DNA from: Bacteroidales bacterium UBA3653
GTDB lineage: Bacteria > Bacteroidota > Bacteroidia > Bacteroidales > Paludibacteraceae
DNA length: 64,000 nt
Reading direction: 5' to 3'
Assembly (NCBI GenBank): GCA_002373505.1
Contig: DFKE01000014.1
Coordinates: 257,396 to 321,395, forward strand
The stretch's first letter is position 1. Each line of letters starts with the position of its first letter. The position numbers and the translations under genes are program-made. Under the pieces are notes generated by a model that saw only the letters and a program-made list of their open reading frames with translations, searched no databases and was not told the origin of the DNA. Below are positions 33,391 to 41,433 of the stretch, piece by piece.

Positions 33391-35112
33391 TTATGCTTTG
33401 GGGTTAGGTATTTCTACAGGCGCCGTATTCCTTATCTGCGTAGGGGTGACACCGTAGTATTTGGTGACCGCTCGCGTGAAATTAGGCAGCTGCATATAGC
33501 CGCATTTCTCGGCTACCTCGGAGATAGGCATATCGCGGAAATTATGGAGGAGATATTTGGCTTTGCTCATACGCACCTTGAGGATATAAGACTGCGGCGT
33601 CTCGGAGATGAGTTTGTCGAGTCTGGTACGCATACCCGAGACAGAGACATGCATGGTTTTGGCGAGTGTCTTGAGGTCCAGTTCTCCTTGTTCGGAGAGC
33701 ACACTGATGGCCTCCGCAAGGTCGTTGAGGAAGAGCCGGTCGTCCGCGGTCATCTCCGTTTTGGCGAAGACCTGGTCAGACATGATATTCCGGTACCGTC
33801 TGTCCGCCTCGGAATATTTGTCCTCCATGGATGATATATTGCGGTTGTACTCCTGTTCGTTTCTCTTATGGCGCCTGTAGGTATAGTAAGCCGCAGCAGC
33901 CATGATCAGAACGAGGGCGAGGACTGCCGCTACGGCTATCCAGAGTACGCGCCGTTTCTCGACCCTCGCCCGCTGCGCCTCCTGCTGGAGGATATCGTTA
34001 TGATAGATAGCATTATAGCGGCTGATCGCTTCATCCGTTTCGCGGCTATGGATAGAGTCCTGGAGCTGCTTCACGCGTTCGAGATGGAGCACCGCTTCGT
34101 CCGGAGCAGAGGTCTTGAGCGCCTTGCCGAGGCCCTCACGCGCGTGCGATTCATTATATAAATCGCCCTGTATGAAGAAGAGCGCAGCCGCTTCGCGGTA
34201 GTATTCCGCCGCTTCCTTTTCATCTCCCTGCGCCAAGAGGATATCCCCCATCTGGTTCTGGCAAATACCGAGCGAATGCGTGTTACCGGCTTTCTCAAGC
34301 AGCGGCATCGCCTCCGCCAGCGAGCGTTTGGCTTCACCTACCTTTCCCATCGCCAGTTCGGCATTGGCAACCTGGGAGAGGCGTACGCCTATCCTGGCGC
34401 TGTCCTTTCTCTGACGCTCGATAGCAAGCGCTTTGCGGGCATAAGAGAGCGACTGCTTGGAGTCCCCCATGGCTTTGTACATCTCCGAGGCGGTACCGAA
34501 GATAACCGCCCTGCGCGCCAGATTGGATGTAAGCGAATTGGCAGCCACCGCCTCGCGTACGTATTTCTCCGCCTCGGCTGGTTTGCCCGCAGCAATATAG
34601 ACTCCGGCGATATTATTGAGTGTCGAACTGAGATGGTCGTAATTGCCGCTCTTGGAGTCTATGAGATAGCACTCGTTGAGCGCCTCGGCTGCCTTGTCAA
34701 ACTCGCTGAGGCGGAAATAAGCGGCACCGAGGAGGCTATATACATCCCCTTGCGAGTCGGGGTCCACATGCTCCGTACATGAAGCCGCCGCGTTCTCGCA
34801 ATACTGCACTGCGCGCCGGTAGTCCCCCTCGCCATAGTAATACTCGGCGAGATAATACCAGACATTGACGTCCACGGAATCCATGTGCGCATCGGCTGGG
34901 AAACGAACCTGCGAATCAATATATCTCTTGTTATAAAGGTACTCGAAAAAATCGTTCGCTCTCGCCAAACGCACTTCCGGCTGCTTCGTCCGGGAATAAC
35001 GAAGAGCATAATTGTCCATCCGGTCGGAGAAATCAGAGGCACCCAGCGGCATAGCAATCCACAAAATAGACAACACGCCAAGACACCATTTGAGACTGCG
35101 ATAAAGATTCAT
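33391..35112 (-). CDS. Membrane TPR / AraC-type regulator
   Basis: A 573-residue protein with signal/N-terminal segment (~1-25), TPR repeats (~65-370, for example AEYYYGEGDYRRAVQYCENAA, AAYFRLSEFDKAAEALNECY), a membrane helix (~391-413, LWIAVAAVLALVLIMAAAAYY), a coiled linker and a C-terminal AraC/XylS helix-turn-helix (DLKTLAKTMHVSVSGMRTRL, ISEVAEKCGYMQLPNFTRAV). This is a common Bacteroidetes layout in which the periplasmic TPR part senses a signal and the cytoplasmic HTH controls genes. It lies upstream of the surface-protein cluster, so control of that cluster is possible but unproven. A TACCTTTG -7 box is at 35138-35145. Confidence 0.9.
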   Translation of the reverse strand: MNLYRSLKWCLGVLSILWIAMPLGASDFSDRMDNYALRYSRTKQPEVRLARANDFFEYLYNKRYIDSQVRFPADAHMDSVDVNVWYYLAEYYYGEGDYRRAVQYCENAAASCTEHVDPDSQGDVYSLLGAAYFRLSEFDKAAEALNECYLIDSKSGNYDHLSSTLNNIAGVYIAAGKPAEAEKYVREAVAANSLTSNLARRAVIFGTASEMYKAMGDSKQSLSYARKALAIERQRKDSARIGVRLSQVANAELAMGKVGEAKRSLAEAMPLLEKAGNTHSLGICQNQMGDILLAQGDEKEAAEYYREAAALFFIQGDLYNESHAREGLGKALKTSAPDEAVLHLERVKQLQDSIHSRETDEAISRYNAIYHNDILQQEAQRARVEKRRVLWIAVAAVLALVLIMAAAAYYTYRRHKRNEQEYNRNISSMEDKYSEADRRYRNIMSDQVFAKTEMTADDRLFLNDLAEAISVLSEQGELDLKTLAKTMHVSVSGMRTRLDKLISETPQSYILKVRMSKAKYLLHNFRDMPISEVAEKCGYMQLPNFTRAVTKYYGVTPTQIRNTAPVEIPNPKA

Positions 35113-35207
35113 AGAGTCAAGATTTCAAAATCCGTTGCAAAGGTACAACTTTTTTTGCATATAATTGTTATCATAAAATGCAAAAAATTTATCATAACAT
35201 GCAAAAA

Positions 35208-35254
35208 GGTGCAAAAACTCGCTTTTTTCCCCATTAGAAACGAGTTTTTGCACC
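35208..35254 (-). terminator. Intrinsic terminator of the CoA-transferase gene
   Basis: A perfect 14-bp stem (GGTGCAAAAACTCG 35208-35221 with CGAGTTTTTGCACC 35241-35254) and a 19-base loop. On the minus strand it is followed by TTTTTGC. Confidence 0.75.
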
Positions 35255-35289
35255 CCAAAATTAAGAAAAAAATGTCTTAAATCTTCCCT

Positions 35290-36783
35290 CTAACGTTTGT
35301 AGTTTTCCCATTTGGTGTTGCGCATATCGCCGGATTTCATGAACTCCTCGTGCATTGCAAAAGCGCAGGAGAGCTCGTGTGGTGTCTGGCCGTGCTTGGC
35401 GATCTTCAGGTAGTCACGTAGCATCTCGCGGTATTCCGGAGCTACGCAGTTGTTGATGATCTCCTCGGCACGCTGACGCGGACTCTTGCCGCGAAGGTCT
35501 GCCACACCGATCTCGGTTACGATCACCTTGACGGAGTGCTCGCTATGATCGAGGTGCGTCACCATCGGTACGATAGACGAGATAGCGCCGTTCTTCGCAG
35601 TCGATGCGGTGGTGAAGATACTCAGGTAAGCGTTGCGCGCGAAATCGCCGCTGCCGCCGATACCGTTCATCATCTTCGTGCCGCATACATGCGTCGAGTT
35701 GACGTTGCCGTAGATATCTACCTCCAGAGCTGTGTTGATCGCAATCAGACCCAGTCGGCGGATCACCTCCGGGTTGTTGGACGTCTCCTGAGGACGGAGA
35801 AGCATCTTGTCGTGGTAGAAATCCAGGTTCTCCAGCACTTCTGCCATCTTGCTCTCTACCAGACGCAGCGAGCAACCCGAAGCGAACTTGCAATGACCGG
35901 CTTTGATGAGGTCCACTACGGAGTCCTGTACGACCTCCGAATACATCTCGAACGGCGGGATATGCGGGTTCTTACCCAGCTCTCCGAGTACGGCGTTGGC
36001 TACGTTGCCTACACCGCTCTGGATCGGCAGGAAAGAAGAAGGGATACGTCCCTCGTGCATCTCTTTCTCCAGGAAGAGCGCTACGTTCTCGCCGATCTTG
36101 GCGGTCGTGGCATCTACCGGAGTGAAGGCGGCTATCTCGTTAGGCCTGTTGGTCTTGACGACTGCGGCTATCTTCGACGGATCTACTTTGATATGGTCCG
36201 AGCCGCAGCGGTCGGACGGCTTGTAGATCGGTATCTCGCGACGCATAGGCGGGTCAAGAGGTTCATAGAGATCGTGCATACCGCGCATGGCAGCCGGGAA
36301 CATCTCGTTCAGCTCCACAATGATCTTGTCTGCCATGCGGCAGATAGTAGGCATAATACCTACACCGGCTGCCGGAACGATTGTACCGTCCTCGCCTACA
36401 TACGAAGCCTCGATGATGGCGAACTTGGGCTTCGGCAGAAAACCGTAACGCAAGTCCTGCGCCATGTGGCTCAGGTGCATGTCGAAATAGTGGGTTCCCT
36501 CGGCGTTGATCTCTTCGCGCATGGACTTGTTCGACTGGTACGGAGTACGGAACTCCACTGCGTGAGCACGTGCCAGCGCACCGTCGCAACTGTCACCCAT
36601 CGACGCACCGGTCTCCAGTCCTACGCGGAAAGGAACACCCTCTGCATGCAGACGCTCTGCACGCTGCGCCAATGCAAAAGGAACTGCCTTGGGCACACCC
36701 GTGGCAGTAAAACCACCCATGCCCAAGACATCACCATGTTGTATCAATTCCGCCGCTTCTTCGGCGGTCATAAACGGAAGCAT
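35290..36783 (-). CDS. Acetyl-CoA hydrolase/transferase family (succinate or propionate CoA-transferase type)
   Basis: A 497-residue CoA-transferase with GGFTATGVPKAVP near the N-terminus, the substrate-binding SGVGNVANAVL, the active-site region MYSEVVQDSVVDL (Glu of SEVVQ as likely catalytic residue), NSTHVCGTKMMNGIGGSGDF and VSIVPMVTHLDH-like text. Enzymes of this class move CoA between acetate and succinate or similar acids. In a fermenting Bacteroidales this would support succinate/propionate or acetate formation. The exact acyl pair cannot be read from sequence. It is monocistronic, with a clear terminator. Confidence 0.93.
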   Translation of the reverse strand: MLPFMTAEEAAELIQHGDVLGMGGFTATGVPKAVPFALAQRAERLHAEGVPFRVGLETGASMGDSCDGALARAHAVEFRTPYQSNKSMREEINAEGTHYFDMHLSHMAQDLRYGFLPKPKFAIIEASYVGEDGTIVPAAGVGIMPTICRMADKIIVELNEMFPAAMRGMHDLYEPLDPPMRREIPIYKPSDRCGSDHIKVDPSKIAAVVKTNRPNEIAAFTPVDATTAKIGENVALFLEKEMHEGRIPSSFLPIQSGVGNVANAVLGELGKNPHIPPFEMYSEVVQDSVVDLIKAGHCKFASGCSLRLVESKMAEVLENLDFYHDKMLLRPQETSNNPEVIRRLGLIAINTALEVDIYGNVNSTHVCGTKMMNGIGGSGDFARNAYLSIFTTASTAKNGAISSIVPMVTHLDHSEHSVKVIVTEIGVADLRGKSPRQRAEEIINNCVAPEYREMLRDYLKIAKHGQTPHELSCAFAMHEEFMKSGDMRNTKWENYKR

Positions 36784-36785
36784 AA

Positions 36786-36843
36786 TAATTTACGATTTTG
36801 TCATTTACAATTTTATCATTTATTTGGTTATTGAACCATTTAT
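36786..36843 (+). repeat. CATTT-word repeat, left copy flanking gene 36848
   Basis: Words TTTACGATTTTGTCATTTAC, TTTTATCATTTATTTGG, TTATTGAACCATTTA. It is inverted relative to 37208-37256, so the gene is bracketed by imperfect inverted repeats. Confidence 0.7.
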
Positions 36844-36847
36844 AGAC

Positions 36848-37207
36848 TTAAAAATCGCGCTTGGTTTTAAAAGTATCTATGGATTTAGTGGTAATCTTGC
36901 AAAGTTCCAAACACTCGTCGAACAAAGGCTCTACACGTGATTTAGGAAGCATTCCACTATCCATTATGAGACTTAACCAATAAGATGTTTCATCAATTTC
37001 TTCTTCAACAATCTTTAACTTATTCACAAAATCTTTATCTGATTTTGCTATACAGGCAGCGCGATAATTAGCAGCAGGAGAAGTACCGGAACGAATAATC
37101 TGTTTAGCGATTGCTATGCCGGAAATTGTTTGGGGCATAGCATCAGCCAACTTAATGATTCGCAATGAAAATTGCCTGAAACGTTCCTTTAACTCATCCT
37201 TGGTCAT
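36848..37207 (-). CDS. Four-helix-bundle protein (23S rRNA intervening-sequence protein family)
   Basis: A 119-residue all-helical protein with the family pattern (ELKERFRQFSLRIIKLADAMP, IAKQIIRSGTSPAANYRAA, CIAKSDKDFVNKLKIVEEEIDETSYWLSLI). The family is named for ORFs in 23S rRNA intervening sequences and also includes the Avd protein of diversity-generating retroelements, but most Bacteroidetes members are stand-alone and of unknown role. The ATG at 37207 is chosen over an upstream TTG. The gene is flanked by inverted copies of a CATTT-word repeat, suggesting it moves or moved as a unit. Confidence 0.85.
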   Translation of the reverse strand: MTKDELKERFRQFSLRIIKLADAMPQTISGIAIAKQIIRSGTSPAANYRAACIAKSDKDFVNKLKIVEEEIDETSYWLSLIMDSGMLPKSRVEPLFDECLELCKITTKSIDTFKTKRDF

Positions 37208-37256
37208 AAATATCAAAATGGCTCAATAAATGCCAAAATAAATGACAAAATGGTAA
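37208..37256 (-). repeat. CATTT-word repeat, right copy flanking gene 36848
   Basis: The minus strand reads ACATTTACCATTTTGTCATT, TATTTTGGCATTTATTG, AGCCATTTTG. It closely matches the left copy and the block inside gtrA. Confidence 0.7.
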
Positions 37257-37276
37257 ATGTTTAAATATGAAAATGA

Positions 37277-38275
37277 TTAGGCTTTTCCGTCACTGCCCAG
37301 CACGTTGATGATCTTATGTTTGTACAGCTCGGTCATCAGGTCACGAGCAGGACCGCAGTATTTACGCGGATCGAACTCTGCCGGCTTCTCGGCAAACACT
37401 TTGCGGACTGCTGCGGTGAACGCCAGACGGCTGTCGGAGTCGATGTTGATCTTGCATACTGCACTCTTGGCTGCCTTGCGGAGTTGCTCCTCAGGAATAC
37501 CTACTGCGTCAGGCAGCTTGCCGCCGTATTTGTTGATCATATCTACATACTCCTGCGGAACGGAAGACGAACCGTGAAGTACGATCGGGAAGCCCGGAAG
37601 CTTCTCCATCACTGCATCCAGAACGTCGAATGCCAATGGCGGCGGTACAAGACGGCCGGTCTTCGGGTCACGCGTGCACTGCTCCGGAGTGAACTTGTAT
37701 GCGCCGTGGCTGGTTCCGATAGAGATTGCCAGACTGTCGCAGCCCGTACGCGTAGCGAAATCAACTACCTCTTCCGGCTTCGTATAGTGGCTGACAGCAG
37801 ACGAAACCTCATCCTCAACACCTGCAAGAACGCCCAGCTCTGCCTCTACGGTTACATCGTACTGGTGAGCGTAGTCAACAACTTTCTTGGTCAGCGCGAT
37901 GTTCTCCTCGTAAGGAAGCGAAGAAGCATCGATCATAACGCTCGAGAAACCGAAATCAACGCAGCTCTTGCAAAGCTCGAAGCTGTCTCCGTGGTCGAGG
38001 TGCAGACAGATCTGCGGGTGCTCCCAACCCAGCTCTTTGGCGTACTCTACTGCGCCTTGAGCCATGTAACGCAACAACGTCTGGTTGGCGTAGTTACGCG
38101 CACCTTTCGATACCTGAAGGATGACAGGACTCTTGGTCTCTGCAGCTGCTTTGATGATAGCCTGAAGCTGCTCCATGTTGTTGAAATTGAACGCAGGGAT
38201 TGCATAGCCTCCCTTGATTGCCTTGGCAAACATCTCACGGGTGTTCACAAGGCCTAATTCTTTGAAACTTACCAT
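37277..38275 (-). CDS. fba: Class II fructose-bisphosphate aldolase
   Basis: A 332-residue aldolase that cleaves fructose-1,6-bisphosphate to DHAP and G3P using Zn2+. It shows AIPAFNFNNMEQLQAI at the N-terminus, the metal-binding LHLDHGDS (His at ~94-97), VEAELGVLAGVEDE, a second His in GTSHGAYKF, and LHGSSSVPQEY. The length and motifs fit the bacterial and plastid-like long class II enzymes used by Bacteroides. It is flanked by the four-helix-bundle unit and the sugar-isomerase-like genes. Identification is firm. Confidence 0.96.
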   Translation of the reverse strand: MVSFKELGLVNTREMFAKAIKGGYAIPAFNFNNMEQLQAIIKAAAETKSPVILQVSKGARNYANQTLLRYMAQGAVEYAKELGWEHPQICLHLDHGDSFELCKSCVDFGFSSVMIDASSLPYEENIALTKKVVDYAHQYDVTVEAELGVLAGVEDEVSSAVSHYTKPEEVVDFATRTGCDSLAISIGTSHGAYKFTPEQCTRDPKTGRLVPPPLAFDVLDAVMEKLPGFPIVLHGSSSVPQEYVDMINKYGGKLPDAVGIPEEQLRKAAKSAVCKINIDSDSRLAFTAAVRKVFAEKPAEFDPRKYCGPARDLMTELYKHKIINVLGSDGKA

Positions 38276-38307
38276 AATTGAACTGTTTTATTTGTTATGT
38301 TGAACTC

Positions 38308-39417
38308 TTAATTTTGAATTTTTAATTTTGAATTTTTAATTTTGAATTCGCCTGCATGGTGGCCTTTGATCAACACATGGTGGTTGTGGATCGGGTCGGT
38401 CAGGAAATACCGGGCCAGTTCGGGCGTCGCCTTGATCCATACCTGCGTGCGGCACAGGTTCTCCTCGTATTGGCATCGCTCCAGCTCCACATCCGCTGCC
38501 AGCATCCTCTTCAGATCGCCGCTCAGCTTGACCAGCGTATAGTCGCCCGTCGGCAACTCGCCATGGATAGCCACGCCTATGCCCGACTCGAAATGCGTTG
38601 TGTACTCATGCTTCTCTGTCATACCCAGAGGAAGCGTGCAGTGCGCAAAGAGCATCTCGCCGTCCGCGTGGATACGGGCGGGATTGACTTGGAAGCATAA
38701 CTCGCCGGTCAGACGCTTGCAGACCATCATCGTCAGCAGCGTCGGGATGTCGCCTTCGCACGCGGCGGGAATACCTTCGTCGTTCAACTTGCTCAGGGCG
38801 ATACACCCGGTGTTCTTGACCGTCGTCAGCAGGTCGAAGCAACGCAGCGTCACGCCCTGCAAATCATATCGGGAGACGATCTCTTTCAGACGCTCGTAGA
38901 TAGCCTCAGCGCCTTTCATTCCCGGATCTACCTCACCAAGCGAAGTAACCTCCTCAATCGGTATATCTACCAATTCGCAGTTCATCCGCTCCAATACTTG
39001 CTGATAATCCACAACGGAAGAAATCAACCAGTCACTAGGAAAACCCACTACACCGAGACGGAGCGGCTGGGCGCTTTTCAGGACAGCCTCACTCGGCTCT
39101 ATGGTCACACCCTCCTTGGTACTTGGTACTTCGTCACTTGGTTCCTTGTCCAATACTCTGCCCGTACCGTTATGCTGGCGGATATAACTTAGTATCTCAA
39201 GCGATGCCGCAAGCGAATTGCTATGACCGCTCACTACCAGATATACAGGCTTCTTCAGGTCGATCAGACCTTCTTTGACCAGCTGTACGAACTTGCCTTC
39301 CGTTCCCCCGGTCAGTACCGCCACCACTTGGTGGTTCTGCAAGAACTCCTCACTCACCTCGAACGGCATACTCAGCCGCTCACGATGCATCGCCGATGAT
39401 AAGATATGTAATAACAT
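38308..39417 (-). CDS. L-fucose isomerase-like (sugar isomerase C-terminal-like) protein, paralogue 1
   Basis: A 369-residue protein related to 39589. It contains VVAVLTGGTEGKFVQLV, the EVDPGMKGAEAIYERLKEI block, VTLRCFDLLTTVKNTGCIALSKLNDEGIP-type text, and a C-terminal HFESGIGVAIHGELP...YTLVKLSGD. This pattern resembles the L-fucose/L-arabinose isomerase superfamily. Substrate unknown. Start at 39417 by homology with 39589; the longer ORF only adds three 21-bp repeats. Two repeats lie inside the gene: SDEVPST from an AAGTACC array, and the last 13 residues from an AATTTTG array. Confidence 0.8.
   Translation of the reverse strand: MLLHILSSAMHRERLSMPFEVSEEFLQNHQVVAVLTGGTEGKFVQLVKEGLIDLKKPVYLVVSGHSNSLAASLEILSYIRQHNGTGRVLDKEPSDEVPSTKEGVTIEPSEAVLKSAQPLRLGVVGFPSDWLISSVVDYQQVLERMNCELVDIPIEEVTSLGEVDPGMKGAEAIYERLKEIVSRYDLQGVTLRCFDLLTTVKNTGCIALSKLNDEGIPAACEGDIPTLLTMMVCKRLTGELCFQVNPARIHADGEMLFAHCTLPLGMTEKHEYTTHFESGIGVAIHGELPTGDYTLVKLSGDLKRMLAADVELERCQYEENLCRTQVWIKATPELARYFLTDPIHNHHVLIKGHHAGEFKIKNSKLKIQN
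38310..38346. repeat. AATTTTK period-7 array forming the 3' end of gene 38308
   Basis: Five alternating heptamers AATTTTG/AATTTTT, then AATTC. Read on the minus strand they encode FKIKNSKLKIQN and the stop. Confidence 0.85.
39118..39147 (-). repeat. AAGTACC period-7 array in frame in gene 38308
   Basis: Minus-strand order AAGGAACC, AAGTGACG, AAGTACC, AAGTACC. It encodes EPSDEVPST between conserved blocks and is absent from paralogue 39589. Confidence 0.85.
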
Positions 39418-39433
39418 AATGTATCTATGTTTT

Positions 39434-39496
39434 TTAGGGTCCCCGGAGTAAACCTTAGGGTCCCCGGAGTAAACCTTAGGGTCCCCGGAGTAAACC
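39434..39496. repeat. 21-bp repeat x3, exact
   Basis: Three identical copies of TTAGGGTCCCC + GGAGTAAACC, 16 bp upstream of the start of gene 38308. Each copy contains the near-palindrome GGGTCCCC. The 21-bp period is three heptamers or two helical turns. Confidence 0.9.
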
Positions 39497-39502
39497 AAGC
39501 CA

Positions 39503-39590
39503 AAGGCTGTTTGCTACGGGGAAGGCGCAGCGCAAGGCGTAGCGTAATCGAGCGGCTGTGCTGCGAGTCACGCGAGCCTTAGCGCAAGCT
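39503..39590. repeat. Divergent MITE-like hairpin, copy C
   Basis: It shares the GCAAGGC...GCCTTAGC arm and the AGTC.C.C.AGCCTTAGC block with copies A and B. The arm is GCGCAAGGC/GCCTTAGCGC here versus AGCAAGGC/GCCTTAGCT there, so bases have changed in pairs. It ends at the stop codon of gene 39589. Confidence 0.55.
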
Positions 39591-40677
39591 ACTCCCTCCA
39601 GAATTTCGCCGCGTGGTGACCTTTGATCAGCACATGGTGGTCAGACAAAGGACTTGTCAGCAGGTACTGGCTTACGATAGGCGTACTCTGTACCCATATT
39701 TGGGTACGGCACATGTTCTTCTCGTACTGGCAACCCGTCACTTGCACATTCACTGCCAGCAACCGTTTCATATCCTGGCTCAACTTGACCAGAGTATAAT
39801 CGCCTGGCTCCACTTCCCCGTGGATGGCTACGCCTATGCCGGACTCGAAATGAGTCGTGTACTCATGTTTCTTCGTCATCGACAGAGCTATCGTACATTT
39901 AGCCAGCAGGATCTTACCGTCCGGCTGAATACGTGCCGGAGAACCCATCCATGCTACCTCGCCGGTCAGACGCTTGCAAGCCATCATCGTCAGCAATACA
40001 GGTATATCGCCTTCGCAACCGGCAGGAATACCTTCGTCGTTCAACTTGCTGATGGCTATGCAACCCGTGTTCTTCACGGTCGTGAACAGGTCGAAACAAC
40101 GGATCGTGATGCCGTCCAGCTTATGTTTGGCGATGATCTCTTTCAGACGCTCATAGATTGCCTCGGCGCCTTTCATTCCCGGATCTACCTCACCAAGCGA
40201 AGTAACCTCCTCGAACGGAATGTCTATCAATTCGCAGTTCATCGTCTCCTCGACGGACTTGTAATCCACGCTGGATGCAATAAGCCAGTCCGAAGGCTTG
40301 CCTACGATACCCAAACGCATCTTTTTATCGCTCTTGAGCACCTTCGCTAACGGAGAACGGGTCAGCGATGCGGTATCGCTGTCATCTACAAACACCGTAT
40401 CTTTCGAGTGATGCATGATCTTCGCTATTCCGTTGCGCTGACGGATAAAACTCAAGATCTCCAAGGCTGCCGGTAGCGAGTTGCTGAAACCGCTCACCAT
40501 CAGGTAAACAGGTCTTTTCAGATCAATCAGTTTCTCGCGTACGAGATCTACGAACATCGCCTCGGTTCCTCCGGAGAGGACGGCTACTACTTGGTTCTCT
40601 TCTGCAAAAGAGTCCGAAATCTTGAACGGCATTTCTGATACCTCCGTGTGGAGTTTCGAGCATAATTTGTGTAGCAT
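39589..40677 (-). CDS. L-fucose isomerase-like protein, paralogue 2
   Basis: A 362-residue paralogue of 38308, starting MLHKLCSKLHTEVSEMPF. It has the same blocks (VVAVLSGGTEAMFVDLV, SFIRQRNGIAKIMHHS, EVDPGMKGAEAIYERLKEI, ITIRCFDLFTTVKNTGCI, HFESGIGVAIHGEVEPGDYTL). A fucose/arabinose isomerase-like fold is inferred, and the substrate is unknown. It has no repeat insertions and so serves as an internal reference for locating those in 38308. A promoter lies about 230 bases upstream. Confidence 0.8.
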   Translation of the reverse strand: MLHKLCSKLHTEVSEMPFKISDSFAEENQVVAVLSGGTEAMFVDLVREKLIDLKRPVYLMVSGFSNSLPAALEILSFIRQRNGIAKIMHHSKDTVFVDDSDTASLTRSPLAKVLKSDKKMRLGIVGKPSDWLIASSVDYKSVEETMNCELIDIPFEEVTSLGEVDPGMKGAEAIYERLKEIIAKHKLDGITIRCFDLFTTVKNTGCIAISKLNDEGIPAGCEGDIPVLLTMMACKRLTGEVAWMGSPARIQPDGKILLAKCTIALSMTKKHEYTTHFESGIGVAIHGEVEPGDYTLVKLSQDMKRLLAVNVQVTGCQYEKNMCRTQIWVQSTPIVSQYLLTSPLSDHHVLIKGHHAAKFWRE

Positions 40678-40828
40678 GGTTGTATTATTTTATGGGTTAG
40701 TTTGCTTCTCAACTAAAATAAGACTTTATCTATTGTCTATTTCTTTGTTTATTTTTAAATGAACAGCTTACTTTCTTACTGGACAGTAGTGCGTGTTCAT
40801 ATGATGTAATTCTATTTTGTTTCCATAT

Positions 40829-40852
40829 CTCTTCCCCCTTTAGGGGGCCTCC
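40829..40852 (+). repeat. GC-rich palindromic element, truncated intergenic copy
   Basis: CTCTTCCCCCTTTAGGGGGC then CTCC. The GGGAGGGG arm is missing. Confidence 0.6.
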
Positions 40853-40903
40853 TATTCAGAGAACTTTTCCCTTGCTTCCCCCTTTATTCTACAATTCAGC
40901 GTG

Positions 40904-40934
40904 CAAATTTAGTGTTTTTTTTTGATATACGCAA
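40904..40934 (-). promoter_or_regulatory. Promoter of gene 39589
   Basis: Minus-strand TTG (40932-40934), 20 bp, TAAATTTG (40904-40911), leaving a ~220-nt leader. Confidence 0.6.
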
Positions 40935-41003
40935 ATAAATCTTATTTTTTCTCATTTTTTATTTCTTATTCCTTCTCATTTTATTTCCCTTTTTTCCCCA
41001 TTT

Positions 41004-41130
41004 TATTGTTTCTTTCGGTGGCATTTTTGCCGCCGGTAATTCGCTTTTTAACCGCCGGCCATTAGCTTTTTTATCGCCGGCCATTCGTTATTTTATATAT
41101 TCTATTGTTTCTTTCGGTGGCATTCTTGCC
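41004..41130. repeat. 28-bp direct repeat flanking a 22-bp tandem repeat
   Basis: TATTGTTTCTTTCGGTGGCA then TTYTTGCC occurs at 41004-41031 and 41103-41130. Between them CGCCGG(TA/CC)ATT(C/A)G + TTTTTA-type units of ~22 bp repeat three times (41031-41097). Confidence 0.75.
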
Positions 41131-41184
41131 ATCGTTTTTTCTCTGTTTCATACCTCATTTCCGACTCAAAATAAGAGCCGGAAA

Positions 41185-41250
41185 AGGACTGAATAAGCAC
41201 TGCTAAAGACAAGTCCTAGACTTTGTTAAAATAAATTACGTATAATTCGC
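41185..41250. repeat. Dispersed ~65-bp repeat, copy 1
   Basis: It contains AGACAAGTCCTAGACTTTGT and TAAAATAAATTACGTATAAT. A close copy ends the window (63937-64000). Confidence 0.75.
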
Positions 41251-41360
41251 ATATATTCAATTAGTTACAGAGTTGCAAAAAACATCGAAAAACGCCTTGT
41301 TTTTCCGTTTCAATTGCACTTTTTAGGGCATTTTTTCTCTTTTTGATGAATTTGAATAAC

Positions 41361-41390
41361 AAAAAAACGCCACGCATCGAAGCATGGCGT
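41361..41390 (-). terminator. Intrinsic terminator of gtrA
   Basis: The minus strand reads ACGCCATGC-TTCGAT-GCGTGGCGT followed by seven T, 44 bases after the gtrA stop. Confidence 0.8.
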
Positions 41391-41433
41391 ATAGCAGCGG
41401 AAATAGCGCTGCTTCATCCTATAGGCTTTCATA

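Larger units (their letters stand above)
40678..41433. other. 756-bp intergenic region with repeats
   Basis: AT-rich. It contains a truncated GC palindrome, the promoter of 39589, a duplicated 28-bp block flanking a CGCCGGCCATT tandem repeat, a ~65-bp block repeated at the end of the window, and the gtrA terminator. No credible gene was found. Confidence 0.75.

Noticed and set aside
26206..37207. Diversity-generating retroelement (C-type-lectin-like heads plus an Avd-related four-helix-bundle protein)
   Set aside because: No reverse transcriptase and no template repeat were found, and the two components are 10 kb apart.
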